In this document: one piece after another, positions 12,421 to 23,369 of the stretch | Position numbering within the stretch: position 1 is the stretch's first letter | Layout of the letters: each line of letters opens with the position of its first letter | Assembly (NCBI RefSeq): GCF_000003605.2 | Contig: NW_003130855.1 | Span: forward strand, 64,708 to 116,321 | DNA: 51,614 bases | Reading direction: 5' to 3' | Origin: Saccoglossus kowalevskii | Lineage: Eukaryota > Hemichordata > Enteropneusta > Harrimaniidae | Program-made: the position numbers and the translations under genes | The notes under the pieces: model-generated | Databases searched by the model: none | The model's input: the letters and a program-made list of their open reading frames with translations, nothing else | What the model was told of the DNA's origin: nothing

Positions 12421-12597
12421 CTTTGCGAGTATTTGAGTATATCAAAGTGAATCTCGCCATCACAGGCTAACTGAGACAAGCGACTTGTATTCGATCGCAT
12501 CGCACCACCAGTTCGACTCACTCCGTATTTAGGCGTACGCACGTAAGTTGGACAAGCCGAACATATATATATATTGGATATATGCAACTGGATTATA

Positions 12598-13659
12598 ATG
12601 GTTGGAAATTTTTTTCCGAACGCAACCACAGACTTCAACGACACGGCAGGCTCGCCCCGTTTCAGTTGTGTCGTACATGGAATGGAATATTCGGTTTGTA
12701 TGATCATTCTAATGAGCGTTGGACTCGTACTAAATGTGTCGTTCATGTACGTTGTTGCAAGTGTGCGGTCTATGCATTCGGCGGTCAACTGTTTTTTCAT
12801 CAACTTGTCTTGTGCCGACACTGTTTATTTGCTTATACATCTACTAGTATGGATATTCCGACTAAATCCTGATAAATACGGCTCAATCGTCCGACACCCC
12901 GGCTACAGCATCACAGCGAGTTTTACGGATGGTGTAATGTTGTCGACTTCTATTTTCACTGTTACTGCGGTCAGCATAGAGCGACACTTGGCCATATGTT
13001 ACCCACTCCGGGCTAGGCGCTTGACGGTCACAAGGAGAATAATAACTATTATAGCAGTAATTTGGATTCTTTCCGTCTTGACAAACCTTCCAGAAGCCAT
13101 CAACTATATGCATAAATGGACAGTGACAACGAAACTGGTGCTAATGTCAACAACTAACTGGGTCCAGATAGTCAGTTTTATTATTTCGTTATTCATTGTA
13201 GTTACTGCCAATTTGTCAACTGTGTATATTTACCGACGAAATATTAGAGCAATTAAGTCTGCAGACAACACATCCAGAAAACAAATCTCCCGCCATGAGG
13301 GTCAAGTTCTGTCAGCGTGTATAAGCGTTTCTGTTATTTTTCTTGTGTGCGCCACACCTACTATATGCCGAACTCTCCTGATCGTGCTGAGTTGGCACGG
13401 ATTGCACTCGCTTGACTTAGGCACTGTGTGTATTTTGTCTCAAATATCTCTTGTTTTCGAGGCGATCAATTCCGTCATAAACCCCATCGTGTACAACGCT
13501 ACAAGTTCGAGGTGTAGGCGAGCATTCCGACAGGCGTTCGGTTGCAGGCACACATGCTCAGGAGAGAATGGTCTCGGTACGCGTAACAGTATGTACAATT
13601 CCGAATACAACTCGACCAAACGACGCTGCAAGAACGTAACTGAACTTGATGAAATTTAG
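12598..13659 (+). CDS. Class A (rhodopsin-like) GPCR, single exon, orphan
   Basis: A 353-residue seven-helix receptor that should sit in the plasma membrane and signal through a G protein; the ligand is unknown. Approximate helices: TM1 32-54, TM2 64-87, TM3 107-133, TM4 147-167, TM5 187-214, TM6 238-265, TM7 275-301. Hallmarks seen: GLVLN with N1.50 (residue 46), LSCAD with D2.50 (74), ERH in place of DRY (128-130), W4.50 (156), NPIVY (295-299), then helix-8 basic residues and Cys 316/320 that could be palmitoylated. The N-terminus has two N-glycosylation sequons, NAT and NDT. Odd points: there is no Cys at the extracellular end of TM3 and none in ECL2, CWxP reads CATP, and TM5 has Ser where Pro is usual. 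I chose the ATG at 12598 (A at -3, G at +4). The frame runs 8 codons further upstream from a TTG, after an in-frame stop at 12544. TM2, TM7 and the tail look most like peptide receptors of the TRH/neuromedin-U type, but that is only a guess. Confidence 0.93.
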   Translation: MVGNFFPNATTDFNDTAGSPRFSCVVHGMEYSVCMIILMSVGLVLNVSFMYVVASVRSMHSAVNCFFINLSCADTVYLLIHLLVWIFRLNPDKYGSIVRHPGYSITASFTDGVMLSTSIFTVTAVSIERHLAICYPLRARRLTVTRRIITIIAVIWILSVLTNLPEAINYMHKWTVTTKLVLMSTTNWVQIVSFIISLFIVVTANLSTVYIYRRNIRAIKSADNTSRKQISRHEGQVLSACISVSVIFLVCATPTICRTLLIVLSWHGLHSLDLGTVCILSQISLVFEAINSVINPIVYNATSSRCRRAFRQAFGCRHTCSGENGLGTRNSMYNSEYNSTKRRCKNVTELDEI

Positions 13660-13747
13660 CTGTATTGTATATACGCACATACACACTAAATAGCAATAAT
13701 TACATTTACGGTTGCGTATTAATATGAACTAACTCACCGATTGTGTT

Positions 13748-13753
13748 ATTAAA
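13748..13753 (+). terminator. Possible poly(A) signal (ATTAAA) of the GPCR
   Basis: ATTAAA occurs about 90 bp past the GPCR stop codon and is the first common variant of the poly(A) hexamer there. In DNA this AT-rich such hexamers are frequent by chance, so support is weak. Confidence 0.2.
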
Positions 13754-13759
13754 AGTGTG

Positions 13760-16700
13760 GACAGCCGCTGCAATGAACAAATTACTACATATGCCATGTC
13801 ATATCACGCCACCGTGACCTCTTTGTGGTCTTATTTTATGTGATATGATATCCTTTTGTTACTAGTATTCGATTTATACTGACAAACGTTGACAAATTGA
13901 ATTGATAGACCATCTATCTTCAACAAAACAAAAACATTATCCGTATAAACTAGCCTTGTATTATATGTATTGTGTGGCGAGTTTTTAACGATTATAATTG
14001 ACCTTAATTCAATGAGTATACTATATCGCGATACCATTACATTTGTTTCCGAACTGGGTTATGATTTCAAGCATTCGTGGCGGTATGTGTACGTATGTTT
14101 ATTAGCCCTAAGGCATGTCCACAGCCGAAGAATCTGCCCATGGAAAGTGGAATGTCGGCTGCATATTTTTGTATTCGGTTTGTAACTGAATTACGAGGTT
14201 TGATTTAACTGGGTTGCGATAGAATGTACGCGCATAGATAGTGGGTCATTCATCTCACTTGCGGAATGGGCGAACACGTTGAAGTGTGACCAGCCGTTTT
14301 GTGATAAATTTCCCCGGGGAATAGCAGTCCCGCAGAAACTCGGATGTCAATCGCGTTTGTTATAAGGCAGGTTGAACCATATATTTTTCTTTCTGGGTTC
14401 TCGACTCCAAATGTTACACAATTGTATCCACGCGTATTAGTATTAGTATAATAAATAACGCATGTTGCGAGGTCTATAAAAGATAAAACCCAAAATGATG
14501 GGATAGGTCAACCGCGAAATAATGATGGTCACACGCACATATTGCACGTAGAATTAATTATGCGCATTATGTTCAACCAGGCACGGGAAATGACAAATGC
14601 TCTCATTTCATTATTAAAGTTCTGCTCTCAAGCCGCTCTCTGCCTACGTGACTTTGTAGCAATAATGAAAACTCTCTGTAGAAGCAACATGACCATTAAA
14701 TTCCACCGATTTCCTAGTTGATAATTGCCATTTCATTTTACAAATGACTTTTAGAGTGCTCAGTAGCCATCGGAGGCAAAACTAACGTCATTGCTTATCG
14801 ATACTAGCGTGTGGCCTGATAGCAAATTAATAACCGCTGATTTGACATTGGAGTTTATCACATTCCGTTGACATTGTGAAACAGATATCTTGCTGGTGGA
14901 TCTGTGACTTATTTACTGGCCCAGTGATTTATGTCATTGTTGTTGAAGCTTATTGCAATCTTAACGAGTTGCTGGATGATTTATTTTAATCAAGAATGCG
15001 ACACGGGGAAAGCAATTAGATTAATAGATTATCAAAATGTTCACATTTGTTGTACAATAATTTGAACTGAAAGTTGTTGTATTTTTCAAGGCTTTGTTTT
15101 CAAACAAAGTTGTTCAAAAATAAAGAATACATTGTTTGAATTTAAAACACAATTCAGATGTACATTTATTCAATCATATTCTGTGCGTTTCAATGTCCAA
15201 ATGTAACTGTTAATACAATTTGAATCTATCTTTTAAAGTTTACCCCGCATACATGATTTTCAATCTTGTCGCCTTGTACAACGCAATAGTGAGATATACT
15301 ATTCTGCACGCAATATTTACAAATAGATATAAATGATTATCGATTTTTGATCATAAATAACAAACAGACGTATCAAACCGTCATGGTGAAGACCGTTCAC
15401 ATAAGGTAATTCACGAGAAAACACATCGGTCAATCGGCGTACGAGACAAAAACGTTTGCTTCATGAGTTGCCTCGGTTGGATGGCATAATGGCATCTCCT
15501 GGATGGGTCAGGCAACATTTCCTAAAACACGTCCAGGCAACTATTCATCCATCACCGCAATTATTCGTCTCGTATATACAGTGAGTAACGTTGCCTCATG
15601 TAAGCTTCAACTTTTGCACATGCGCGGAACAACATACTAACTTCAGCTTTTGGCAATCGGGAATAATTCATAAAAAATTAGCCCCCATTTTTCTACAAAA
15701 ATCATGAATTGTATTTCATTAAAACGTGTTTTGTATGCCTTCATTTTATCTGGGTTATTTATATTCATTTGTCTTTTAATGTAAAATAAAAATATATCAT
15801 GTAGGTTTCTCAACAATATTAAAAGCTAATGTTGCTGGCATGCATACGTTCATACACTCTTCCGCATACAATATTTATTGTGCAAAACAATACGACTGAA
15901 ATATACCTGTTTTTTAGACACAACACTCATCAGATTAATATATTAAAAATTAAAATGTAAGAAATCGAAACTAGAAATTTAATATATAATGGGGTGTTAC
16001 GTTACGATAGATTTGTGCTCATGCGCATGCGGGTGACCGACTACGAATCGCGCATTGAGTTTCCTCGTGTATACGACATTGTTGTTACTTAGTATTATTT
16101 ATATATATAATTTTTTTTTATATTTTTCATATGTAAGTTGCTACCTTTAGCGCTGTTGACCGATGAATAATAAATACAAATCTCGTTTGCAAGATAGGCG
16201 TTTCCTAATGCATTGCCCGAATGCGTTAACGCACGAATCTCATCATGTAAAACTGCCCTTAAATGTTGAAACTGGTGGTCATTTCACTTGTGTTTAGTAC
16301 GTTCATTGGGTTTTTTATTACAACTGTATACGCTTTGTATATTTTGTGTATTTTATTTATCAGCGGTGATTGAATATTGAATATAATTATGATAAATCAA
16401 TAAATCATTTCGCTGTTAACGCATTCCGCCTTTATTTGACTAATGTAATGCGTGTTACGTAACAGTAGTCGGCATATGGATGTTGGATGAGTTATACTAT
16501 ACTACAAAAACGTACACACAAAGGATTTTCAAATTATAAATGCAGTTCTTAAAAAGGTGATGCTAACAGTGTCGAGTGGATATGTGTTGTAGAGTCCAAA
16601 ATTCACCTTCAGGATTAAAATCGGATAAGATATTATAAATATCATTAGGTATCGTTATTTGAATATTGCGCAGGATTATAGAAACACCACCACAGCTGTT

Positions 16701-17910
16701 GACATTCTCAGTATATAAAGATATTTACAAGATTGTTCCTGATTGTCTACCCAACTCTAACATCTAACAATACAACCAATCTGAGAGCAGCTTGTTTATT
16801 AACAGATCCATGTCGACGTATTAAAATTTCATTCTTGCTATAGGCTTTGACTCGCAGTCAACTCACTGAATAAGACACAATGTTTTGAGAGTAACATCGA
16901 ACACAGTGGTACACTGTGGTACACAATATCCTAAAGCGAAATATATCCAAACACGATTATTACAAACTGGCTGCTAAGTAGGGCGATTTATTTATCACTG
17001 AGAAATCCCGAAATGCACATATAGTTTAACTAACACACACGGTAAAGGCTGATTGATTTCAGTCTCCCGGGCTAGGCCAACTATCATATGTCTTATTTAT
17101 CTACTCTGTTATTTATAAATCATTTACAGAGGCGTAACGACTGCCACTCTCAGCGTTTAAATTTGATCCACAATCTTTGCAATATATATGAGATAATAAA
17201 CGAACTATTGACATTTTGGGTCCATCAGTAACAAAAGTCATTACCCTAGAAACCCCATTAAAACTAAACGCGTTTAAACTTAGCATAAAAGTATACTGAA
17301 TATACTGAAGCAGAATGCTAGGGGGCATTCTCTACTTAACATCCTTAGTAACGTCCTTACAATTGGCTGTATCTTTTAAAACGACAAATGAAATCGTAAT
17401 AAGGTTTGGCATCCGTTTCGAGGATACGACATATGATTTAATTCCCTGGCGTTGTGCGCTCAATAATGTTTTTTGACATTTCCTGTAAGTAGTGCTGATT
17501 ATACCCTTTCCAAGCACAAGATAATACAATTAGATAATATGTACTCGTTTACGAATTCATCTATGTGTTTATCTCACGTACTGGCTTCCAAGTCAAACAG
17601 ATATTAGCTAATCGAATGCCTTCAGGTTCAGGTTTTTATGCTAAAATACTCTGAGACGAGTTAGAGAGAATCACAAATTGATTAATTCTAGCATTTCCAG
17701 ACAGCAATGCGCGTTTAGATTTAAAACATTTTCGATAACAAATAATTACAATACAATATTATTAAATAACAGTCAAACTAATTTAAGATATCTGAGTATT
17801 ATGTACATGTCGCCATATACTCCGAGGGACACAGTGAACACTGGTCAAATTTGCAAATCAAAAAACGATAAACACGAATCGACATGTTCCCTGAATATTA
17901 AAAAAGGTTC
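13760..17910. other. Non-coding stretch downstream of the GPCR
   Basis: No convincing gene. Items seen: TGTTACGTAACA, a palindromic PAR-bZIP-type site (16453-16464); a CpG patch ATGCGCATGCGGG near 16021; TACGAGAC inverted arms at about 15439 and 15575; and a minus-strand ORF 17113-17328 (RVMTFVTDGPKMS) that faintly recalls a VWA strand but is too short to call. Confidence 0.55.
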
Positions 17911-18048
17911 TTATTCAAAGCGTCCCAGTCGTCGAGCCGCGACAAGTGCAATGGGCCCCCATATACATTGCTTGTTCACACGAAATTCGAACTCTCGCTG
18001 CACGGTTGTCATTGGTGCTTTATCATCAACTTCGCCTGCATTCTTTGA
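17911..18048 (-). pseudogene. Coding-like 45-codon fragment, possible TE helix-turn-helix
   Basis: A CpG-containing minus-strand frame reads NAGEVDDKAPMTTVQREFEF, RVNKQCIWGPIALVAARRL and GRFE then stop. TTVQREFEF faintly recalls the V-Q-R-x-F helix of DUF4817-type TE proteins. It has no start codon (TGA precedes) and no splice sites. The longer + strand ORF over it (17678-18073) begins at TTG and I take it to be the shadow. Confidence 0.2.
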
Positions 18049-18051
18049 TCA

Positions 18052-19180
18052 AATACAAGAGATATTAAGTTGAAACATAATATAATTAGACCAACGCAGT
18101 CCGCGTCTTCCACATTGTTATCGCTACTCACGTTATCCACGTGAATCGCGTTAACTGAGTTTCACGTTATTCACGTTCGCTGTTCAAATGCGCTGAGAAA
18201 TTTCTGTTATTTGATTTATAGCACATTTTATTTCCATCATCCAAAGCTTGTCTCTGTTTGAAATATATCAAAGTGCTTTTAATAAGTTCACCTAACCTAA
18301 TATACCACATAGTACGACTACCATATGTTGTAATGTGTTGAAATATTGTTCTACCATCATGGCTGTAGGCGTCTATTAAAGTGATGATGTACGTTGTTCA
18401 ATTTACTCAGTTACAGAGGAATCAGTTTATTTACATCGATATCAGGCACAGCATAACACAGGACAGATAATGGAAATGAAGTGAGTAGAGCAAAACAAAT
18501 ATGGTATTGGGGAAGGAGGTCATTAAACACCCCGTGTCAGCTATTCTTTTTACAGCATACATGATATCATTAGAGGTTGCGTTCCAAAATGATTGATGTC
18601 AACTCGCGTTACTGCATGGAAAACAACACAAGTTAAGGGATTCGTAGCACATCAGTATAGTCGCGTCATACAACTATAATTTGCGTGTCTACCGCTAATG
18701 TTTGATGAAAAACGCAGCAGTGAGTTGTGTTAATTCCATACTTATTAATTGCTGACTGCTCTAAATGGCCGAAAAAAGGCATAATAATAAGGCATAACAT
18801 TAAATACAGTGATTATGAAGGTTAGTTTGATCTGGCCGACGTGTATACTTGTATGGTGCTTTTACCGGGACGACAACGCTAATGAGATTATGGGCCAGTG
18901 TGATAAGTTCCGTTGGCAAATGGATTGTTAAAGCCCAGGAGTAATATCTATACATTCGTGCCAAACCGTAATCGAACAAAAGAAACATCATGATTCTAAG
19001 ATCGTTTTACGCTAATTGACTGTCACGCCGTCATCACAACAACTAAGTCATTCAAAGTAGTGTGATGTGACACGGCAGTGGAAATCGGTGTTTTTGAATG
19101 AAAATAATGAATCCGAAGTTAATACAATCTACCTTAAGCTGTTAATCGACCCGACTAAAAGTACACGTGTCGGAAAATGA
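18052..19180. other. Non-coding stretch
   Basis: Contains ACGTTAT(C/T)CACGT repeats at about 18132 and 18160. A 63-codon minus ORF (18800-18991) has no recognised motif. Confidence 0.55.
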
Positions 19181-19184
19181 AGTA

Positions 19185-19577
19185 ATGGAACTTTCAGCCA
19201 ATATGCCTATCTATTGCGTCCATTGTGATTTAGATAGTTGTTTTTTCCATATCCCTTTAGCATATTCACTAAGAAATATTGTGAGCATGTGCTTACCCGA
19301 AAACGGAATTCTATTTCAACAGGGAAGATATGATGGGCTCATCCACTTCTATTGCTTAGTGTATCTTACGGACACCCATGTAGTTGTCAGTTGTCAACAT
19401 GGAAGTATCATGGAATGTAACCGAGTAAATTTACCATCCGATCGTTACAAAATCAATACGTATCACGGGATACCAACACCATCATTTGAATGTGATTCTA
19501 TTTACTTTTCTACATCCATCGTGTATGGCGTTGATTATAAAAACATAGCTAGTACATTTGTTTTTTCAAACGTTTGA
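19185..19577 (+). CDS. Hypothetical 130-aa ORF
   Basis: Open from ATG 19185 (a GTG at 19167 extends it by six codons) to TGA. The Cys- and aromatic-rich sequence begins MELSANMPIYCVHCDLDSC and later reads YLTDTHVVVSCQHGSIMECN and ECDSIYFSTSIVYGVDYK. It has no signal peptide, no repeated module and no recognised domain. My rough estimate is that fewer than one chance ORF this long is expected in the window, so it may be a decayed gene, a TE fragment or chance. Confidence 0.25.
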   Translation: MELSANMPIYCVHCDLDSCFFHIPLAYSLRNIVSMCLPENGILFQQGRYDGLIHFYCLVYLTDTHVVVSCQHGSIMECNRVNLPSDRYKINTYHGIPTPSFECDSIYFSTSIVYGVDYKNIASTFVFSNV

Positions 19578-20957
19578 TAAGATCTCGCATTTATTCAAAA
19601 TTCCAAGCCTTGAAACTCAATCTGGACAGTATATTGACAATATAGATTTACAAGTGTTGTTTGTATACACAATGCGATGTACAATCTCCCTGTTAAAACA
19701 ACGGTTTACTCTAAAATCTCGTTATTAATACACGTGTGAGGTATGAACGTTTAAAAAGTATGTGATTTACTATCGTCAAATTGACGTGCTCATTATATAA
19801 AACAAAGAGGCATTTGTGGATTTACAGAATACATCACAAACAGTGAATTTTTACTTGACGTACGCTTGATTTAAAACTAAGTTAAGTGAGACATTGCCCT
19901 CTGTTTTGAACGCAGAGTTCTCACCATAGAACTGTTAACGGAATATTAGTGTTCTATTAAGGACTCTGAAATTCTCTTTACTTCGCATGGAGACAGGAGT
20001 GCGGACAGGATTTGCACTTAGTGAAAATGCCTTGCAGCCAGGGTAGATAAGTGAATACAGTTCCGTTTTGATCATTCTTTAATGATATCACAAATGATTG
20101 TGTTAGAGTCATCGGCAGTTTTGCTTGCAACGTAACACACTCTCCAACATGACGGTTCCGTGTTAATCAGCGTAGCACTTTTAGTCCGCGCGGTGAAAAC
20201 ATTACGTGATAGTACGTTACAGGAAACTACGATTTATATTGTTAAAAGTCTAACTTATATAGAAAACGCATATTATAATAACGATTCAGAAACGGCATTG
20301 CAAACGATGTGAATTTCATTGATGAAAAAACGAAGATAAGACTGTGTCATTATACACAACTAGATAAGTCAGATAACAATCATCCATATCACGAGGAGAG
20401 GAAGACGTGCTACGTTGTACCTTGCAAACATGTATTTCACGTCTAATTGGTCCACGGTTTTACCGAACAAACTATAGCTTCCTCTTTATGATCTCAATTC
20501 ATCGTCCAGCCGCAAGAACCAAGTGTGTGTGCGTCTACGGCTACGTGTCGACAGTTGTTAATCAAGAAGGCGTCCGATTTGTTCATATTTAAAGATTCGA
20601 TATGTTTAAAGGTATTTTGAGTCGTGGATGTCACGAGAAGTGTGGTATTACGTAGTTCTCAGGCAGCTTCTTATAGGCACATGACTTATATAATGATCAG
20701 TATGGCGGAATTTTGAAGCGACGAGAAAGCAGATGTTCACTTTAAAAAACATTTTATAGCTGCACAACAAGTAGAACACACTGTAACAATTACTGATATC
20801 GATGCAAAACTTTTATTTTCTGTCGAACGTTTTAATAATTTCACGGATTAAAAAGCGATGAATCTCAATTTTGTCATTTTATTTACATGACCTTTAAGAA
20901 ACGTTAATTATATTTTTACATGAATGTTTTATCTACTTTATACATCGGCCAAGTGAC
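19578..20957. other. Non-coding stretch
   Basis: Nothing recognised. The 61-codon ORF at 20407-20592 starts with GTG and has no motif. Confidence 0.55.
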
Positions 20958-21345
20958 AAACAACGCGAGTAGCTAATCAACGTTGCAGATGGTGTGGTAA
21001 ACAACGCGAGTAGCCAATCAGCGTTGCCGATGGGGATTTCCCGCAATAATGAAAGACTTGGTGTTTCTGGCTTGAAAGTTTCAATGTGTTGTTTAGAGAG
21101 TGAAGTTTTTTTGCAGTCAGCGAAGTCGTAACGCAGGTGTAGGTCTGGATTCTGAGTTGTGGTGGAAATTAGACAATAATTTGTTGATGAGGAATTATGT
21201 TGACCTCGCCTAGCACTTTAAATAACCGAGGAGTTGTTCCGGGCTACGCCCTCACACCACCATAGCATGTTGCAGTACATATATGCAATGCATTATGGGG
21301 GAGAATGCATCGGAGGTAGCGCGCATTGTAGTTAAAAACCATTCG
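20958..21345 (+). promoter_or_regulatory. CpG-containing promoter-like patch (CCAAT, kappaB, Staf-like)
   Basis: AAACAACGCGAGTAG is repeated at 20958 and 20999 (41-bp tandem pair), each followed by a CCAAT-type box (CTAATCA or CCAATCA) and CGTTG. GGGGATTTCCC, a consensus kappaB site, follows at 21032-21042. Further on, TGCATTATGGG (21289) and GCATTGTAGTT (about 21326) resemble the halves of a Staf/ZNF143 site, and GGGCTACGCCC at about 21241 is a palindrome. TTTTTTTGCAG at 21107-21117 could serve as a 3' splice site. No protein-coding start is evident, so this is a candidate promoter or enhancer only. Confidence 0.3.
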
Positions 21346-21497
21346 AATTTATTATAAATCACATGAATTTGTACAAAATATTGCAATACACACACCAACT
21401 CTCATCAAAGTGGTCACCGCTCCTCGTAATTTGTAAGACGCCGTGGTACCTTGCTTGCAACAACTCTAATAGTGTCTATTCTGTCATATTCTACACA

Positions 21498-21698
21498 TTG
21501 GACCGATTAGTTTGATATATCATATGTTTATTTTTAGTTAATAATTATAGCGATAAAAACGCAAATTTGATCAAATTATGTAAATTAGGGGATGACCATG
21601 CCAAAATGGTGAATGCTTATATTTATTTTCTTGTTCAGCACGAAAAAGCAATTCTAATATTTTGTGACTGTGAGGGTTGGGAAGTTGCATGGTGGACC
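21498..21698 (+). repeat. Dispersed repeat, copy 2 (pairs with 4891-5103)
   Basis: Same block order as copy 1, about 16.6 kb away, in direct orientation: ATATCATATGTTTA, AAAAACGCAAATT, CCAAAATGGTGAATG, TTGTTCAGCACGAAAAA, GAGGGTTGGGAAGTTGCATG. Confidence 0.55.
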
Positions 21699-22535
21699 AC
21701 GTAAAGCAGCGTTACAAGACTTGTATGCACTTTCAATATGTCTTATTAACTCTCCGCTTTCAGTTATCGTTTTGGCCATGATACACAGTTATTCAATTGG
21801 AAACTAGTTTTAATAATACGACCTTGACATTTACACTCAGTAATCGGATTGAATAACTAATTTATTTTGACCTAAACCCAATTTGTGTTATATTTAAATT
21901 TAGTATTTTCTAATACCCGATAGAATGGTTTCGATTGAAAATGAACTAAGTGTTAGTTAGATTTCAATCGCGGTATTTTATTTAGGCTACATTAACACAT
22001 TCATTGGGGAATAATCATTAAGATAGATTCACATTATGCAATCGGCGTGTCTTGCGTAATGGTGAATTTTGATCATTTTTTTTATTTCCTTATCTTTTTT
22101 CCACGCTTCACAACTTAAAAGCATATAATTGATACTATCCATGATAATCTTCAATCTTCAGGGTGACATATATGGTAATGTTCATTCATTATGTACTCAC
22201 TCCATGACGCAAGTGTTCAATTCACTTACATGTCATTACATAATCGATAACGTATCAAATAACAAGTCAGAGCCTTGATTCCTATGAGCTCAGTAATATC
22301 TCAGTAATATCTGGTCACTATGAATTTTAAATTAATCCCTAGCATGTAGTTAATTGAATCAATCAATCTATGTGTGTGTATATCTAAAAGACAATCTTCA
22401 CCCACATTTTACTTTGTATTCCTTTTATAATAGTATATATAAATAAAACATTAGAATTGATGACGTCACCGAATAGTCACAGAACGGTGTTACAGGGTTA
22501 TTAGCAAACAGATTAACCCCCATCATGGCTGACTA

Positions 22536-22887
22536 NNNNNNNNNNNNNNNNNNNNNNNNNNNNNNNNNNNNNNNNNNNNNNNNNNNNNNNNNNNNNNNNN
22601 NNNNNNNNNNNNNNNNNNNNNNNNNNNNNNNNNNNNNNNNNNNNNNNNNNNNNNNNNNNNNNNNNNNNNNNNNNNNNNNNNNNNNNNNNNNNNNNNNNNN
22701 NNNNNNNNNNNNNNNNNNNNNNNNNNNNNNNNNNNNNNNNNNNNNNNNNNNNNNNNNNNNNNNNNNNNNNNNNNNNNNNNNNNNNNNNNNNNNNNNNNNN
22801 NNNNNNNNNNNNNNNNNNNNNNNNNNNNNNNNNNNNNNNNNNNNNNNNNNNNNNNNNNNNNNNNNNNNNNNNNNNNNNNNNNNNNNN
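22536..22887. other. Assembly gap (352 N)
   Basis: Unsequenced run. Just before it lie a palindromic CRE (TGACGTCA, 22461-22468) and CATCATGGCTGAC, an ATG with A at -3 and G at +4 (ATG at about 22525). Any first exon there would continue into the gap. Confidence 0.98.
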
Positions 22888-23369
22888 TGTCGAATTGACT
22901 CCGAAATTGGTAATTATGTAGTAATTGATTTACTTTTGTAATATAAAGTTGAATTACTTATATACAATATTTTAAAACATGCTAGTTGTTTGTAAACAAA
23001 CTTATTATCAAGAAAATCGACGGTTTTTTTCAAGATAGATTTGTAATCGTTGCAGAACTTCAGATATTCAACATTTACATTCATTACATATTGGAAACAT
23101 GTCTTCCACGCCTAAAATATATACATATATGTCAACATATTGATACAGTAATCCCTACAGTGTAGAAAATGTATCTGTGTATTTGTTATTATTATTAAAA
23201 TATATTGGCGTGTATGATATATTAATACATCAACGTAAATAACAGTTATTGGAATAAAGCTCGATTTGTCATATCCAAATATGATAATTAACAAAATATA
23301 ATAATATAATATTATAGGGAATATAGATGGTAATGGCGATAAACTGAATTTCTTTCGCAACAATTTGAG

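Noticed and set aside
12543-12548. Donor-like GTAAGT upstream of the GPCR ATG
   Set aside because: No convincing acceptor before the ATG, and the single-exon ORF explains the gene; kept only as a caveat.
12390-12821. 143-codon ORF on the minus strand
   Set aside because: Antisense shadow of the GPCR and its promoter; no recognised motif.
16021-16060. Possible fourth TTAA MITE end (GCGCATGCG...CGACTAC)
   Set aside because: Similarity is short and no TTAA or second terminus is visible.
17113-17328. VWA-like strand (RVMTFVTDG)
   Set aside because: Only one short motif, and no MIDAS DxSxS or other VWA elements nearby.
17678-18073. 131-codon + strand ORF
   Set aside because: Starts at TTG and mainly mirrors a more protein-like minus-strand fragment at 17911-18048.
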